The translations under genes and the position numbers were made by a program. Below the pieces are notes generated by a model. The model ran no database searches, was not told where the DNA came from, and was given only the letters and a program-made list of their open reading frames with translations. Of a stretch of DNA of 64,000 nucleotides, positions 1 to 8,726 are shown in pieces. Within the stretch, counting starts at the first letter, position 1; each line of letters begins with the position of its first letter. The stretch is from Nonomuraea polychroma (GTDB lineage: Bacteria > Actinomycetota > Actinomycetes > Streptosporangiales > Streptosporangiaceae). Location: the NCBI RefSeq assembly GCF_004011505.1, contig NZ_SAUN01000001.1, positions 7,529,501-7,593,500 of the forward strand, read 5' to 3'.

Positions 1-1
1 C

Positions 2-325
2 GAGGAACAGGTGCACCTGGCGGCGGAGTCGTTCCGCCTGCTCTCCGACCCGACCCGGATCAAGATCCTGTGGGCGCTGCTGCAGGGTGAGTCGTCCGTC
101 GCCTGCCTGGCCGAGCTCGCCGACGCCGCCCCCACCGCCGTCAGCCAGCACCTGGCCAAGCTTCGTCTGGCCGGGCTGGTCAAGGGGCGTCGCGAGGGGA
201 CGTTCGTGTATTACAGGGCGGCGGACGAGCACGTGCGCCGTCTCCTGACCGAGGGCCTTTACCACGCCGACCACATCGACCGCGACAGCCTGCCCGCCGC
301 CGACGCGGCTCACCGCACGGGGTGA
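2..325 (+). CDS. ArsR/SmtB-family metal-sensing repressor, 5' end cut by window
   Basis: Winged-helix repressor of the ArsR/SmtB family. The visible part begins in frame at the window edge, and homologues normally carry 8-20 more residues before this point, so I treat it as truncated, although a GTG at 11 is possible. The core reads SDPTRIKILWALLQGE followed by a recognition helix around AVSQHLAKLRLAGLV. Near the C-terminus is D-E-H, then ten residues, then H-A-D-H. This is the D-x-H-x10-H-x2-H spacing of the alpha-5 zinc site of CzrA/SmtB-type sensors. It probably derepresses a cation efflux gene when zinc or a similar metal binds; that partner would lie upstream, outside the window. The 3' end overlaps the convergent membrane-protein gene by 16 bases. 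Confidence 0.85.
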   Translation, partial: EEQVHLAAESFRLLSDPTRIKILWALLQGESSVACLAELADAAPTAVSQHLAKLRLAGLVKGRREGTFVYYRAADEHVRRLLTEGLYHADHIDRDSLPAADAAHRTG

Positions 326-1233
326 ACGTGCTCCGCGAGCGTCTCGGCGGCTATCGGCCGGAGCGTCTCGACCGCCGCGAGGAGCGCCTCTTCGCCGGCA
401 CCATGGCTTTCGAGCTGGAGCAACGCACCGTTCCTATGGGCGAACACCCCGATCCGTCCGTTCTTGCCATAGCGGACCCACCGATCCCGGGATGCCGCCC
501 GGCAGGGGCCGGCCTCGTCCTGCCAGGACCCGGCGTACGGCGTCGTGCACGCCTCCGCGGCGCTCGCGGCCGAGCCCCGGCGGACGGTCACCTGGATGCC
601 CAGGAAGCTCCCGCCCACCGCCTCCGCACCGCCGCGCCGGTACTCCAGCGAGATCGCCGGCTCCTCCGGGCTGCCGATGATCGGGGCTTGGGCGTCGTAG
701 AGCCTGTGCTCGGAGATGTCGGGCGCCACCAGCGGCACTCCGAGCAGTTCGAAGCTGCGCGCCTGGTGCCAGCGCCGGGCCGGCTCCTCGAGGGAGAACG
801 CCAGCCCGCAGACGGCGGCGAGCCCGCAGAGCGCGGCGCCCCTGCACCACCACTGCCCCGTGGCCGTCAGCGCCCAGGCGGCGACGGCGAATCCGGCCAC
901 CGCCGCCAGCACGTGCACTCCGCCGAGCAACGACCGGTCGAACCCGTAGTCGGTCGTCTCGGGCGCGACGCTCCACAGGGCGCCACCCAGGGTCAGGGTG
1001 GCGAGCCCACCGGCCAAGGCGATGACGAGCCGGCGGCGTGACAGGAACTGAGCCGCCATGGCCATGCCGATCACCAAGAGCGCCAACAGCATTTCGGAAG
1101 AATAAGGACCGCGCACGCCCGAGTGTCCGTCCCATGGCGGGCTCGCCGCCCACATGCCGGCCTGCACGGCCCCGACCACCAGCCCGACCAGCACACCTCT
1201 GCCTAATGCCGCCGATGGCGTCATGTCCCGCAT
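310..1233 (-). CDS. Polytopic membrane protein of unknown function
   Basis: I do not recognise the family. The N-terminal half has about five hydrophobic segments (for example ALGRGVLVGLVVGAVQAGMW and MLLALLVIGMAMAAQFL). It is followed by a soluble C-terminal region of about 150 residues, probably outside the membrane, with a cysteine pair (EACTTPYAGS and AGPCRAAS) that could form a disulfide. The ATG at 1233 and another at 1224 are both possible; neither has a strong ribosome binding site, and a TTG further out at 1302 would add a Cys-rich tail that looks non-coding. The gene converges on the metal sensor and is separated from ilvC by a hairpin terminator. Its function is not assigned. Confidence 0.6.
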   Translation of the reverse strand: MRDMTPSAALGRGVLVGLVVGAVQAGMWAASPPWDGHSGVRGPYSSEMLLALLVIGMAMAAQFLSRRRLVIALAGGLATLTLGGALWSVAPETTDYGFDRSLLGGVHVLAAVAGFAVAAWALTATGQWWCRGAALCGLAAVCGLAFSLEEPARRWHQARSFELLGVPLVAPDISEHRLYDAQAPIIGSPEEPAISLEYRRGGAEAVGGSFLGIQVTVRRGSAASAAEACTTPYAGSWQDEAGPCRAASRDRWVRYGKNGRIGVFAHRNGALLQLESHGAGEEALLAAVETLRPIAAETLAEHVHPVR

Positions 1234-1370
1234 GCGCCCATGGTCGTGTTTTCGTCCCTCGCCGAAGGCTCGATCGGCAGAACCTCCACAGACTCCGCAC
1301 AAAGAAGCGGCGTGGATTCCACATTCCCGGAGGGACCAGCATGATCGCGCTGCTGCCGCAGTCCCCGTGC

Positions 1371-1408
1371 GAAAGCCCCACCGGACGCCTGCGTTCGGTG
1401 GGGCTTTC
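1371..1408 (-). terminator. Rho-independent terminator after ilvC
   Basis: A 13-bp perfect stem, GAAAGCCCCACCG at 1371-1383 against CGGTGGGGCTTTC at 1396-1408. The loop can itself pair further (ACGC with GCGT). It lies 63 bases past the ilvC stop. The run of T after the stem is short in both directions. Confidence 0.8.
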
Positions 1409-1470
1409 CGTAGCCATCCGCGGACAGTACGGGTGGGCGCGCGAAACGCCCACCCGAACCACCCGGTGAG

Positions 1471-2463
1471 CTAGGCCTTCAGCCAGCTCATCATCGGGCG
1501 CAGCTTGGCGCCCGTCTTCTCGATCGGGTCCTCGGCCAGCTCCTCGCGGTACTGGGAGAACTTCTTCTGGCCGCTGTCGAACTCCTCGACCAGCTCACGC
1601 GCGAACGACCCGTCCTGGATCTCGCCCAGGATGCGGCGCATCTCCTGACGGGCCTCGTCGCCGACGACGCGCGGGCCGCGGGTGTAGCCGCCGTACTCCG
1701 CCGTGTCGGAGACCGACCAGTACATCTTGGAGATGCCGCCCTCGTACATCAGGTCGACGATGAGCTTCATCTCGTGCAGGCACTCGAAGTACGCGACCTC
1801 CGGCTGGTAGCCGGCCTCGATCAGCGTGTCGAAGCCCGCCTTGATGAGCTCGGACACGCCACCGCACAGCACGGCCTGCTCGCCGAACAGGTCGGTCTCC
1901 GTCTCCTCCTTGAACGTGGTGCGCAGCGCGCCGGCGCGGGTGCCACCGATGCCCTTGGCGTACGACAGCGCCAGGTCCAGCGCCTTGCCGGAGGCGTCCT
2001 TCTCGACGGCCACGAGGCAGGGCACACCGCGGCCGGCCTCGAACTGGCGGCGGACGAGGTGGCCGGGGCCCTTCGGGGCGACCATGCAGACGTCGACGCC
2101 CTCGGGCGCCTCGATGAGGCCGTAGCGGATGTTCAGGCCGTGCCCGAAGAACAGGGCGTCGCCCTCGACGAGGTTGGGAGCGACGTGCTCGGCGTACAGG
2201 TGGCGCTGGATGTGGTCCGGCGCCAGGATCATCGTGAGGTTGGCCTCCTCGACGGCCTCGGCCGGCGTGACGACCCGCAGCCCGTCGTTCTCCGCCTTCT
2301 CCCGGCTCTTGGAGCCCTCGGGCAGGCCGACGCGCACGTCCACGCCGGAGTCACGCAGAGAGAGCGCGTGGGCGTGGCCCTGGCTGCCGTACCCCAGCAC
2401 GGCCACGTGGCGTCCCTGAATGATCGACAGGTCGGCCTGGTCGTCGTAGTAGATCTCGGTCAC
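1471..2463 (-). CDS. ilvC: Ketol-acid reductoisomerase, class I
   Basis: Second common step of isoleucine and valine synthesis: NADPH- and Mg-dependent isomerisation and reduction of acetolactate or acetohydroxybutyrate. The 330-residue length fits the short class I enzymes. The N-terminal Rossmann fold has the motif LGYGSQGHAHAL, and the C-terminal knotted domain keeps the metal-binding acidic residues (DLFGEQAVLCGG, then CLHEMKLIVDLMYEGG). The start is decided by the ribosome site: GAAAGG at 2474-2479 is only one base from a TTG at 2472 but ten bases from the GTG at 2463, which begins V-T-E-I-Y-Y-D-D like homologues. It is the last gene of ilvB-ilvN-ilvC, 14 bases after ilvN, and ends before a clear terminator. 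Confidence 0.97.
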   Translation of the reverse strand: MTEIYYDDQADLSIIQGRHVAVLGYGSQGHAHALSLRDSGVDVRVGLPEGSKSREKAENDGLRVVTPAEAVEEANLTMILAPDHIQRHLYAEHVAPNLVEGDALFFGHGLNIRYGLIEAPEGVDVCMVAPKGPGHLVRRQFEAGRGVPCLVAVEKDASGKALDLALSYAKGIGGTRAGALRTTFKEETETDLFGEQAVLCGGVSELIKAGFDTLIEAGYQPEVAYFECLHEMKLIVDLMYEGGISKMYWSVSDTAEYGGYTRGPRVVGDEARQEMRRILGEIQDGSFARELVEEFDSGQKKFSQYREELAEDPIEKTGAKLRPMMSWLKA

Positions 2464-2477
2464 TTGCTTCAAACCTT

Positions 2478-3002
2478 TCAGGCGGTACGGTCCAGTGCCC
2501 TGAGGGACCGGTCAGTGATGGATCGGGCGCCGCGGCCGATGGCCACCATGCCCGACTGTACAAGTTCTTTGATACCGAACGGCTCGAGCACCTTGATGAA
2601 GGCATCCAGCTTGTCGGGTGTGCCGGTGACCTCGATGGTCACGGCGTCGGCCGCCACGTCGACGCAGCGGGCGCGGAAGAGCTGGACGAGCTCCAGCACG
2701 TGCGAGCGGCTCTCGGCGTCGGCCTTGACCTTGATCAGCATCAGCTCGCGCTGCACGGACTGCGACGGGTCGAGCTCAACGATCTTGAGCACGTTCACGA
2801 GCTTGTTGAGCTGCTTGGTGACCTGCTCCAACGGCAGGTCCTCGACGCTCACGACGATCGTCATGCGTGAGATGTCGTCGTGCTCGGTCGGCCCGACGGC
2901 CAGCGAGTCGATGTTGAAACCGCGCCGGCTGAACAGCGCCGACACGCGGGCCAGCACGCCCGGCTTGTTCTCGACAAGCACCGACAGAGTGTGCCTACTC
3001 AT
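2478..3002 (-). CDS. ilvN: Acetolactate synthase small (regulatory) subunit
   Basis: Regulatory subunit of acetohydroxyacid synthase, giving valine feedback control to IlvB. It has 174 residues, the usual length. An N-terminal ACT domain begins HTLSVLVENKPGVLARVSAL, and the C-terminal domain carries the conserved ELMLIKVKA and VTIEVTGTPDKLDAFI segments. Its ATG overlaps the end of ilvB by eight bases, so translation of the two subunits is probably coupled, which suits a stoichiometric complex. Confidence 0.97.
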   Translation of the reverse strand: MSRHTLSVLVENKPGVLARVSALFSRRGFNIDSLAVGPTEHDDISRMTIVVSVEDLPLEQVTKQLNKLVNVLKIVELDPSQSVQRELMLIKVKADAESRSHVLELVQLFRARCVDVAADAVTIEVTGTPDKLDAFIKVLEPFGIKELVQSGMVAIGRGARSITDRSLRALDRTA

Positions 3003-4734
3003 CCTCGTTCTCCCACTTCGGCGCCATGTCGCGGGCGATCTTGATGTCGTCGTTGCTGGTGCCTGCCGCGACCATGGGCCAGACCATCGCGTCCTGGTGG
3101 ACGACGAAGTCGACCACGACGGGCACGTCATTGATCTCCATGGCCTTCTTGATGACGGCGTCCACGTCCTCGGGACGCTCGCACCGCAGGCCCACACAAC
3201 CATAGGCCTCGGCGAGCTTCACGAAGTCCGGGATCCGGCGCGTCGTCTGCAGGTTCGTGTTGGAGTAGCGCTGGTCGTAGAAGAGCGTCTGCCACTGGCG
3301 AACCATGCCCAGGTTACCGTTGTTGATGACGGCGATCTTGATCGGCACGCCCTCCAGCGCGCAGGTGGCCAGCTCCTGGTTGGTCATCTGGAAGCAGCCG
3401 TCGCCGTCGATGGCCCACACCGTGGCGTCCGGGCGGCCCATCTTGGCGCCCATCGCGGCCGGCACGGCGAAGCCCATCGTGCCCAGGCCGCCGGAGTTGA
3501 TGAACGTGCCGGGGTTCTCGTAGTCGATGAACTGCGAGGCCCACATCTGGTGCTGGCCGACCCCGGCCACGTAGTACGTGTCCGGTCCGGCGATCGCGCT
3601 CAGCCGCTCCATCACGTACTGCGGGGCCAGCGAGCCGTCCTCGAACCGCTCGTAACCCAGCGGGTACGTCTTCTTGTAGCTGTTGAGCAGCGTCCACCAG
3701 TCGGCGTAGTCGCCCTTCTGCCCGGACGCCTGGATCGCGGCGATGAGGTCATTGATGACCTCCTTGCAGTCGCCCACGATGGGCACGTCGGCGTGCCGGT
3801 TCTTGGAGATCTCCGCCGGGTCGATGTCGGCGTGCACGACCTTCGCGTACGGCGCGAACGACTTCAGCTCGCCGGTCACCCGGTCGTCGAAGCGCACCCC
3901 GAGGCCGATGATCAGGTCGGACTGCTGCAGCGCGCCGACGGCCGACACGCTGCCGTGCATGCCAGGCATGCCCATGTGCTGCGGGTGGCTGTCGGGGAAC
4001 GTGCCGCGCGCCATCAACGTGGTGATCACCGGGATGTGCGTCAGCTCGGCCAGCTGCAGCAGCTCCGCCGAGGCGCGGGCCTTGTGCACGCCGCCGCCGA
4101 CGTACAGGACCGGCCGCTTGGACTCGGCGATCAGCTTGGCCGCCTCGCGGATCTGCTTCGAGTGCGGCCGCGTCACCGGGCGGTAGCCCGGCAGTTGCAT
4201 CACCGGCGGCCAGGAGAAGGTGGTGTCGGCCTGCAGCGCGTCCTTGGAGATGTCCACGAGCACCGGGCCGGGCCGGCCGGTCGAGGCGATGTGGAACGCC
4301 TCGGCGATCGTGCGCGGAATGTCCGCCGCGTCGGTGACCAGGAAATTGTGCTTGGTGATCGGCATGGTGATGCCGGAAATGTCGGCCTCTTGGAAGGCGT
4401 CCGTACCGATCGCCTTGCTGGCCACCTGTCCGGTGATCGCCACGATCGGCACCGAGTCCATATACGCGTCCGCGATCGGCGTCACCAGGTTGGTGGCACC
4501 GGGACCGCTGGTCGCCATGCACACACCCACCTTGCCCGTGGCCTGCGCATAGCCCTCGGCCGCGTGCCCTGCGCCCTGCTCGTGCCGTACAAGCACGTGC
4601 CGGACCTTGGTCGAGTCGTAGAGAGGATCGTAGGCGGGCAGGATGGCGCCGCCAGGGATCCCGAACACGGTGTCGACTCCCACGTGCTCCAACGCCCTCA
4701 CCAGGGCTTGTGCACCTGTCATGCGTTCGGTCAT
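2995..4734 (-). CDS. ilvB: Acetolactate synthase large (catalytic) subunit
   Basis: Thiamine-diphosphate enzyme that condenses two pyruvates, or pyruvate with 2-oxobutyrate, in the first common step of branched-chain amino acid synthesis. Its 579 residues hold the TPP-activating glutamate in LVRHEQGAGHAAEGYAQ, the FAD-binding middle domain (LGVRFDDRVTG), and the Mg-TPP motif running from GDGCFQM to NNGNLGMVRQWQ. AAGGA lies about eight bases before the ATG at 4734, which supports this start over an ATG four codons later. Transcription into the gene is expected to be controlled by the attenuator just upstream. Confidence 0.98.
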   Translation of the reverse strand: MTERMTGAQALVRALEHVGVDTVFGIPGGAILPAYDPLYDSTKVRHVLVRHEQGAGHAAEGYAQATGKVGVCMATSGPGATNLVTPIADAYMDSVPIVAITGQVASKAIGTDAFQEADISGITMPITKHNFLVTDAADIPRTIAEAFHIASTGRPGPVLVDISKDALQADTTFSWPPVMQLPGYRPVTRPHSKQIREAAKLIAESKRPVLYVGGGVHKARASAELLQLAELTHIPVITTLMARGTFPDSHPQHMGMPGMHGSVSAVGALQQSDLIIGLGVRFDDRVTGELKSFAPYAKVVHADIDPAEISKNRHADVPIVGDCKEVINDLIAAIQASGQKGDYADWWTLLNSYKKTYPLGYERFEDGSLAPQYVMERLSAIAGPDTYYVAGVGQHQMWASQFIDYENPGTFINSGGLGTMGFAVPAAMGAKMGRPDATVWAIDGDGCFQMTNQELATCALEGVPIKIAVINNGNLGMVRQWQTLFYDQRYSNTNLQTTRRIPDFVKLAEAYGCVGLRCERPEDVDAVIKKAMEINDVPVVVDFVVHQDAMVWPMVAAGTSNDDIKIARDMAPKWENEDE

Positions 4735-4770
4735 CGGCTCGTTCCTTGCGTGGCTACTCGCTTAGGACAT

Positions 4771-4811
4771 AAAAAAGGCCCCTTCCCACCGGGCGGCGGT
4801 GGGTCTGGGGC
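4771..4811 (-). terminator. Attenuator terminator of the ilvBNC leader
   Basis: On the minus strand GCCCC-AGA-CCCACC pairs with GGTGGG-AA-GGGGC and is followed directly by six T at 4776-4771. It sits 23 bases downstream of the leader peptide stop and 37 bases before the ilvB start, the place expected for an attenuator. Confidence 0.85.
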
Positions 4812-4852
4812 GGCGCGCAGGTCGCAGTGCTTCGCTATCGGCCTGCGCGCCG
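4811..4852 (-). promoter_or_regulatory. Leader RNA hairpin upstream of the attenuator
   Basis: An 11-bp perfect stem. One arm (4852-4842) lies in the last leader-peptide codons; the other (4821-4811) follows the stop codon and ends on the first base of the terminator stem. It is the candidate alternative structure for attenuation. The overlap with the terminator is only one base, so mutual exclusion by simple strand competition is not obvious. A shorter GCTTCGC/GCGAAGC pairing links the start of the peptide to the region after its stop. Confidence 0.6.
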
Positions 4853-4885
4853 GCGAAGTACTACGAGAATCTCACTGCGAAGCAT
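4835..4885 (-). CDS. ilv operon leader peptide
   Basis: A 16-residue reading frame, MLRSEILVVLRRRAGR, ending in TAG. The five consecutive residues I-L-V-V-L are exactly the amino acids made by the downstream pathway, which is the hallmark of a ribosome-sensed attenuation peptide. Short Ile/Leu/Val-rich peptides are known ahead of ilvB in Streptomyces and Corynebacterium. The codons after the I-L-V-V-L run overlap one arm of the leader hairpin. The ATG lies seven bases after a TATCGT -10 element, so the peptide may be translated from a leaderless 5' end. Confidence 0.85.
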   Translation of the reverse strand: MLRSEILVVLRRRAGR

Positions 4886-4892
4886 GTCGTCC

Positions 4893-4923
4893 ACGATAGC
4901 CGCTCCGAGCGCCCTGATGTCAA
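4893..4923 (-). promoter_or_regulatory. Promoter of the ilv leader
   Basis: A consensus -35 TTGACA at 4923-4918 and -10 TATCGT at 4898-4893 with a 19-base spacer, placed just after the stop of the upstream gene. The -10 element ends seven bases before the leader ATG. Confidence 0.7.
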
Positions 4924-4940
4924 CTTCGTGGACACAAGTC

Positions 4941-7580
4941 TCAAACCGTGAGACTCGTCCGCATCAAGGAGTCGACCCCGCGCGCCGCCATGGGGCGGGC
5001 GACCAGGAAGCCCTGACCACTGGTGCAGCCCATTTTCCGCAGCAGCTCCAGCTGTTCAGGACGCTCGATGCCCTCGGCCACCACGGTCAGCCCGAGGTCG
5101 TGGCCGAGCCGCACGATCGTACGGGTGAGCAGCGTCAGTGTGTCGTCCCTGCCGAGTCCGGCCACGAACGACGGATCGATCTTGATCATGTCGACGGGCA
5201 GCTGCCTGAGGAACGCCAGCGACGCGTAGCCGGTGCCGAAGTCGTCGATGGCCAGGCGCACGCCGAGCGCCCGCAGCTCCGACAGCCGCTTGACCGTCTC
5301 CTCGGCGTCCTCGACCAGCATCTCCTCGATCACCTCGAGGGTGAGCGCCGACGCGGGCAACCCGCTCTCGGCCAGCGCCTCCTCGACCGTCTCGACGAAA
5401 CGTGGCGCGGTGATCTGCCGGGCCGACAGGTTGAGCGACAACCCGATGTCCCAGGAGGAGGCCCGCCAGGCGGCGACCTCCCTGCACGCCTCACGCAGGA
5501 TCCACTCGCTCAGCGGCACGATCAGGCCGGTGTCCTCGGCCGGGCCCAGGAACTGCTCGGGCGGCACGAACACCGACCCCCGCCACCACCGCACGAGCGC
5601 CTCCACCGCGGTCACCCGCGAGGTGGCCAGGTCCACCACAGGCTGGTATTCGATCGCGAACTGCTGCTCGATCAGCGCCCGTTGCAGGTCGGCCGCCAGC
5701 TCCAGGCGGCGTACGACATCGGCGTGCATGTGGGCGGCGAACACCTCCACCCGGCGCCCGCCCAGCTCTTTGGAGCGCGCCATGGCGACATCCGCGTTAC
5801 GCAGCAGGTCACCGGCCGGCGTGTCGTCCTCGGTGAAGGCCACGCCCACGCTCGCGGTCAGCGCCACGTCCCGGTCGGCAACCCGGAACGGCTCCTGCGA
5901 GACGGCACGGACGAGCCGCTCGGCCAGGTCCACCGCGACCTGAGCCTCGCCGCCGGTCTCCACCAGCACCGCGAACTCGTCGCCGCCCCACCGGGCGAGC
6001 GTGTCGTCGGCGCGGACGGCGCCACGCAGCCGCCGGGCCGCCTGCCCGAGCAGGTAGTCGCCACTGGCGTGCCCCACGGAGTCGTTGACGGAGGTGAACC
6101 CGTCCAGGTCGAGGAAGATCACCGCGACGTGGCCGGACGTGCGCCCGGTCAACACCTCGCGGGTGCGCTCCTCGAAGTAGGCGCGGTTGGGCAGGCCGGT
6201 GACGCCGTCGTGGAACGTGAGGTGGGCGACCTGGTTGCGCAGGGCCTCCTCGTCGCTGATGTCTCTGGTCGTGACCAGCATGAGCTCGTCGCCGCCGACG
6301 TGACGGGTGGCGACCGACTCCGTCGGGCGCCAGGTGCCGTCGGCCGCCCGCACCCGGCAGGCGATCAGGCAGGCGCCAGGGGCGGCGTTGTCCTCGTCGA
6401 GGTGCATGGCGCGCAGCGCGGCCTGGATGCCGGGCACGTCCTCGGGGTGGATGTAGTCGAAAATCGACCCGCCGACCAGATCGTCGGGGCGGTAGCCGTA
6501 GGTGACCTCGACCCCGGGGCCGATCTCGCGTACGACGCCCGCGTAGTCGCACAGGAACACCACGTCGCCCGAGCTCTCCGCCAGCTCCCTGAGCTGGCGC
6601 TCCCCGAGCCTGACCAGCCCGCGCAGGCGCACGTTGGCCGCCGACACCACGAACAGACGCACCAGCACGAGCAGCACCACGGAGACCGCGACCACCACGA
6701 CGCCGCTGACAGGCCGCTCGGCACGCCCGCCGGCCAGGTGGGCCAGCAGCGTGCAGGCCGCCACGGCGACCAGCGCCAGCGGGACCATCGCGACGACGTT
6801 CCTGGCGGCGAGCACGCCCGCCTCCCTGCCCCGCAGCGCCCACGGAACGGCGGCGAGCAGCAGGAGCGCGACGGGCGCCAGCATGACGGTCCAGGTCGGC
6901 GGCACACCGCCGTCCAGGCGCGCGACCCCCGTGGCCAGGGCCGCCACGGTCATGGCGGCGAGCACACCGGTGCCGGCCAGGCCGAGCAGCCACGAGGACG
7001 ACCTGCTGGTCAGCACGGACGGGATCACGGCGCACGTCACCAGCAGCGCCACCATCGGCGGCAGCATGACCAGCGTGAACGCCGGCGGGTCGGCCGCGGC
7101 GTACACGTGGCGCAACTGCACCACCCATCCGATGAGGAAGAGCGAGGCGGCGCACAGGTAGGCGTCGCTGATATGCCGCAGAACAACCTTGGCCGGAAGT
7201 TTGCGGTCGGCGGCGATCAACGCGCCGCCCGCGGTGACCACGGTGCCGAGCAACACGAACATGTCGGCGAAGCCGGCGACGAAAGTCTCGGTGAACGGAC
7301 GCAGCGCCATCCCAGCGCCCCAGATGACGGCGCCGCCGCCCATCCAGCGCGCCCCCACCGCCGTCGGGCGGTGTCCGGCCGACCTCAGCGAGACGGCCAG
7401 CAAAGAGGCGGCGGCGACCAGCACCGCGATCACTCCGGCTATCGCTCCGGCGATCAGGACCTGTTCGTCCTTGACGAACGCGGCAGCGAGCACCACCACG
7501 CCTGCCGCAACCGCGGCGGTCAGCGGCGCACGTGGATCACGCCAGCGGATCACAGTCGTTGCCCATCCCGTCTCGAACAC
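4941..7580 (-). CDS. Membrane PAS-GGDEF-EAL cyclic di-GMP protein
   Basis: Protein that could make and break cyclic di-GMP. Roughly the first 310 of 879 residues form a series of membrane helices. A PAS domain follows (about 335-450), then GGDEF (intact motif near 530, with an RxxD product-inhibition site five residues before it), then EAL (from about 640). The EAL domain keeps EALVRW, the glutamate in TLEVIEE, DDFGTGYASL, the lysine in MIKID and VVAEGIE, so both activities look possible. Streptomyces has a similar protein (CdgF, as I recall) next to ilvB, matching this location. The GTG at 7580 is preceded by AGGTG only two or three bases away, so the exact start is uncertain. No other gene shares its transcript. 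Confidence 0.93.
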   Translation of the reverse strand: MFETGWATTVIRWRDPRAPLTAAVAAGVVVLAAAFVKDEQVLIAGAIAGVIAVLVAAASLLAVSLRSAGHRPTAVGARWMGGGAVIWGAGMALRPFTETFVAGFADMFVLLGTVVTAGGALIAADRKLPAKVVLRHISDAYLCAASLFLIGWVVQLRHVYAAADPPAFTLVMLPPMVALLVTCAVIPSVLTSRSSSWLLGLAGTGVLAAMTVAALATGVARLDGGVPPTWTVMLAPVALLLLAAVPWALRGREAGVLAARNVVAMVPLALVAVAACTLLAHLAGGRAERPVSGVVVVAVSVVLLVLVRLFVVSAANVRLRGLVRLGERQLRELAESSGDVVFLCDYAGVVREIGPGVEVTYGYRPDDLVGGSIFDYIHPEDVPGIQAALRAMHLDEDNAAPGACLIACRVRAADGTWRPTESVATRHVGGDELMLVTTRDISDEEALRNQVAHLTFHDGVTGLPNRAYFEERTREVLTGRTSGHVAVIFLDLDGFTSVNDSVGHASGDYLLGQAARRLRGAVRADDTLARWGGDEFAVLVETGGEAQVAVDLAERLVRAVSQEPFRVADRDVALTASVGVAFTEDDTPAGDLLRNADVAMARSKELGGRRVEVFAAHMHADVVRRLELAADLQRALIEQQFAIEYQPVVDLATSRVTAVEALVRWWRGSVFVPPEQFLGPAEDTGLIVPLSEWILREACREVAAWRASSWDIGLSLNLSARQITAPRFVETVEEALAESGLPASALTLEVIEEMLVEDAEETVKRLSELRALGVRLAIDDFGTGYASLAFLRQLPVDMIKIDPSFVAGLGRDDTLTLLTRTIVRLGHDLGLTVVAEGIERPEQLELLRKMGCTSGQGFLVARPMAARGVDSLMRTSLTV

Positions 7581-7788
7581 TGCACCTGCGACCGCCGAAG
7601 TCCGGCGATCACTTCGCCAGTGTGAGCGGTCACGAGCACGCGGGTGGTGACAACGCCGATGTCGTCACCGATCTGATAACCACACAGACCAATTGCCGCC
7701 AAGAGCGCCTTGACAGGCAGTCAGGAGCTCCCCGCAAACGTAACCGTACGCACCGAAGGTCACGGACCAGCCACGTTCCGGGATCCTC

Positions 7789-8697
7789 TCAGTACGAGTC
7801 GGTGATAACGTTGATCAGTTGCTCGCCCGCGAGATAGCGCGAGAGCTGGGCCTTGATCAGACGGAGCATCCGCCGCCCCGACGCGGGGGTGCTGCCCGCG
7901 ACGTGCGGCGTGATCAGCACGCCCGGCGCGCTCCACAGGGGGTGGCCCTCCGGCAGCGGCTCGGGCGCGGTCACGTCCAGCGCGGCGCGTAGTCTACCGT
8001 TCTTCAGCTCCAAGATCAGCGCGTCGGTGTCGACGATGCCGCCCCTGGCGGCGTTCACGAGGACGGCGCCGTCCTTCATCCGGGCCAGGAACGCGGCGTC
8101 CACCATGCCGGCGGTGTCGGACGTGGCGGGGACCAGCAGCACCACGACGTCCGCCTGGGGCAGCAGGCCGGGCAGCTCCTCCATGCCGTGGACGCCCTCG
8201 CGGGCGGTCCTGGCCACCCGTACGGTCTCGACCTCGAAGCCCTCCAGGCGGCGTTCGAGCGCGGCGCCGATGGAGCCGTACCCGACGATCAGCACGGTGG
8301 AGTCGGCCAGCACGCCGGTGTGGTGGTAGGTCCACTCGCCCCTGCGCTGCGCGTCCACGAACTCGGGGAACTCCCTGAGCACCGCGATCATCGCGCCGAC
8401 CGCCCACTCGGCGGTGCCCGCGTCATGCACCCCGCGGGCGTTGCACAACACCGCGCCCTCGGGCATGTGCGGCCGGTACGGCTCCACCCCCGCGGTGACG
8501 GTCTGCACCAGCCGCAACGAGCTCATCCTTGCCAGCGTGCCGGGCACGTCCGACACCGTGACGAGCGGCGGGATCCAGACCTCCACCTCCTCAATCCTTT
8601 CCGGCATGGGGGACGTGCCGTCATAGACAGTGCATTCCACCCCGGGCAGGTCGGACAGAACTTCGGCCACAGAAGCGGACGGAACCCAGGTCTCCAT
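7789..8697 (-). CDS. D-2-hydroxyacid dehydrogenase family protein
   Basis: NAD(P)-dependent oxidoreductase of the D-2-hydroxyacid dehydrogenase family, 302 residues. The nucleotide fold is marked by VLIVGYGSIGAALERRL, and the catalytic residues fall in VNAARGGIVDTDAL (arginine), VTAPEPLPEGHPLW (glutamate region) and ITPHVAGST (histidine). The substrate cannot be read from sequence; it is short for SerA and has no ACT domain. The start at 8697 is supported by a TAAAGT element seven bases upstream, suggesting a leaderless mRNA. It is divergent from the sugar-dehydrogenase-like gene with 29 bases between the starts. Confidence 0.9.
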   Translation of the reverse strand: METWVPSASVAEVLSDLPGVECTVYDGTSPMPERIEEVEVWIPPLVTVSDVPGTLARMSSLRLVQTVTAGVEPYRPHMPEGAVLCNARGVHDAGTAEWAVGAMIAVLREFPEFVDAQRRGEWTYHHTGVLADSTVLIVGYGSIGAALERRLEGFEVETVRVARTAREGVHGMEELPGLLPQADVVVLLVPATSDTAGMVDAAFLARMKDGAVLVNAARGGIVDTDALILELKNGRLRAALDVTAPEPLPEGHPLWSAPGVLITPHVAGSTPASGRRMLRLIKAQLSRYLAGEQLINVITDSY

Positions 8698-8704
8698 GCG
8701 GAGA

Positions 8705-8710
8705 ACTTTA
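8705..8710 (-). promoter_or_regulatory. -10 element for a leaderless transcript
   Basis: TAAAGT on the minus strand, separated by seven bases from the ATG at 8697. No clear -35 is visible. Confidence 0.4.
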
Positions 8711-8726
8711 TGTCTCGCCGGTAAGT

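Noticed and set aside
1774..4899. Very long plus-strand open frame of more than 1,000 codons opposite ilvC, ilvN and ilvB
   Set aside because: It mirrors conserved minus-strand genes, is rich in Arg, His, Val and Gly as expected from the antisense of GC-rich coding DNA, and has no family pattern.
4827..7625. 932-codon plus-strand open frame opposite the PAS-GGDEF-EAL gene
   Set aside because: Antisense shadow of a clearly conserved protein, with low-complexity His/Gln/Arg composition and no ribosome site.
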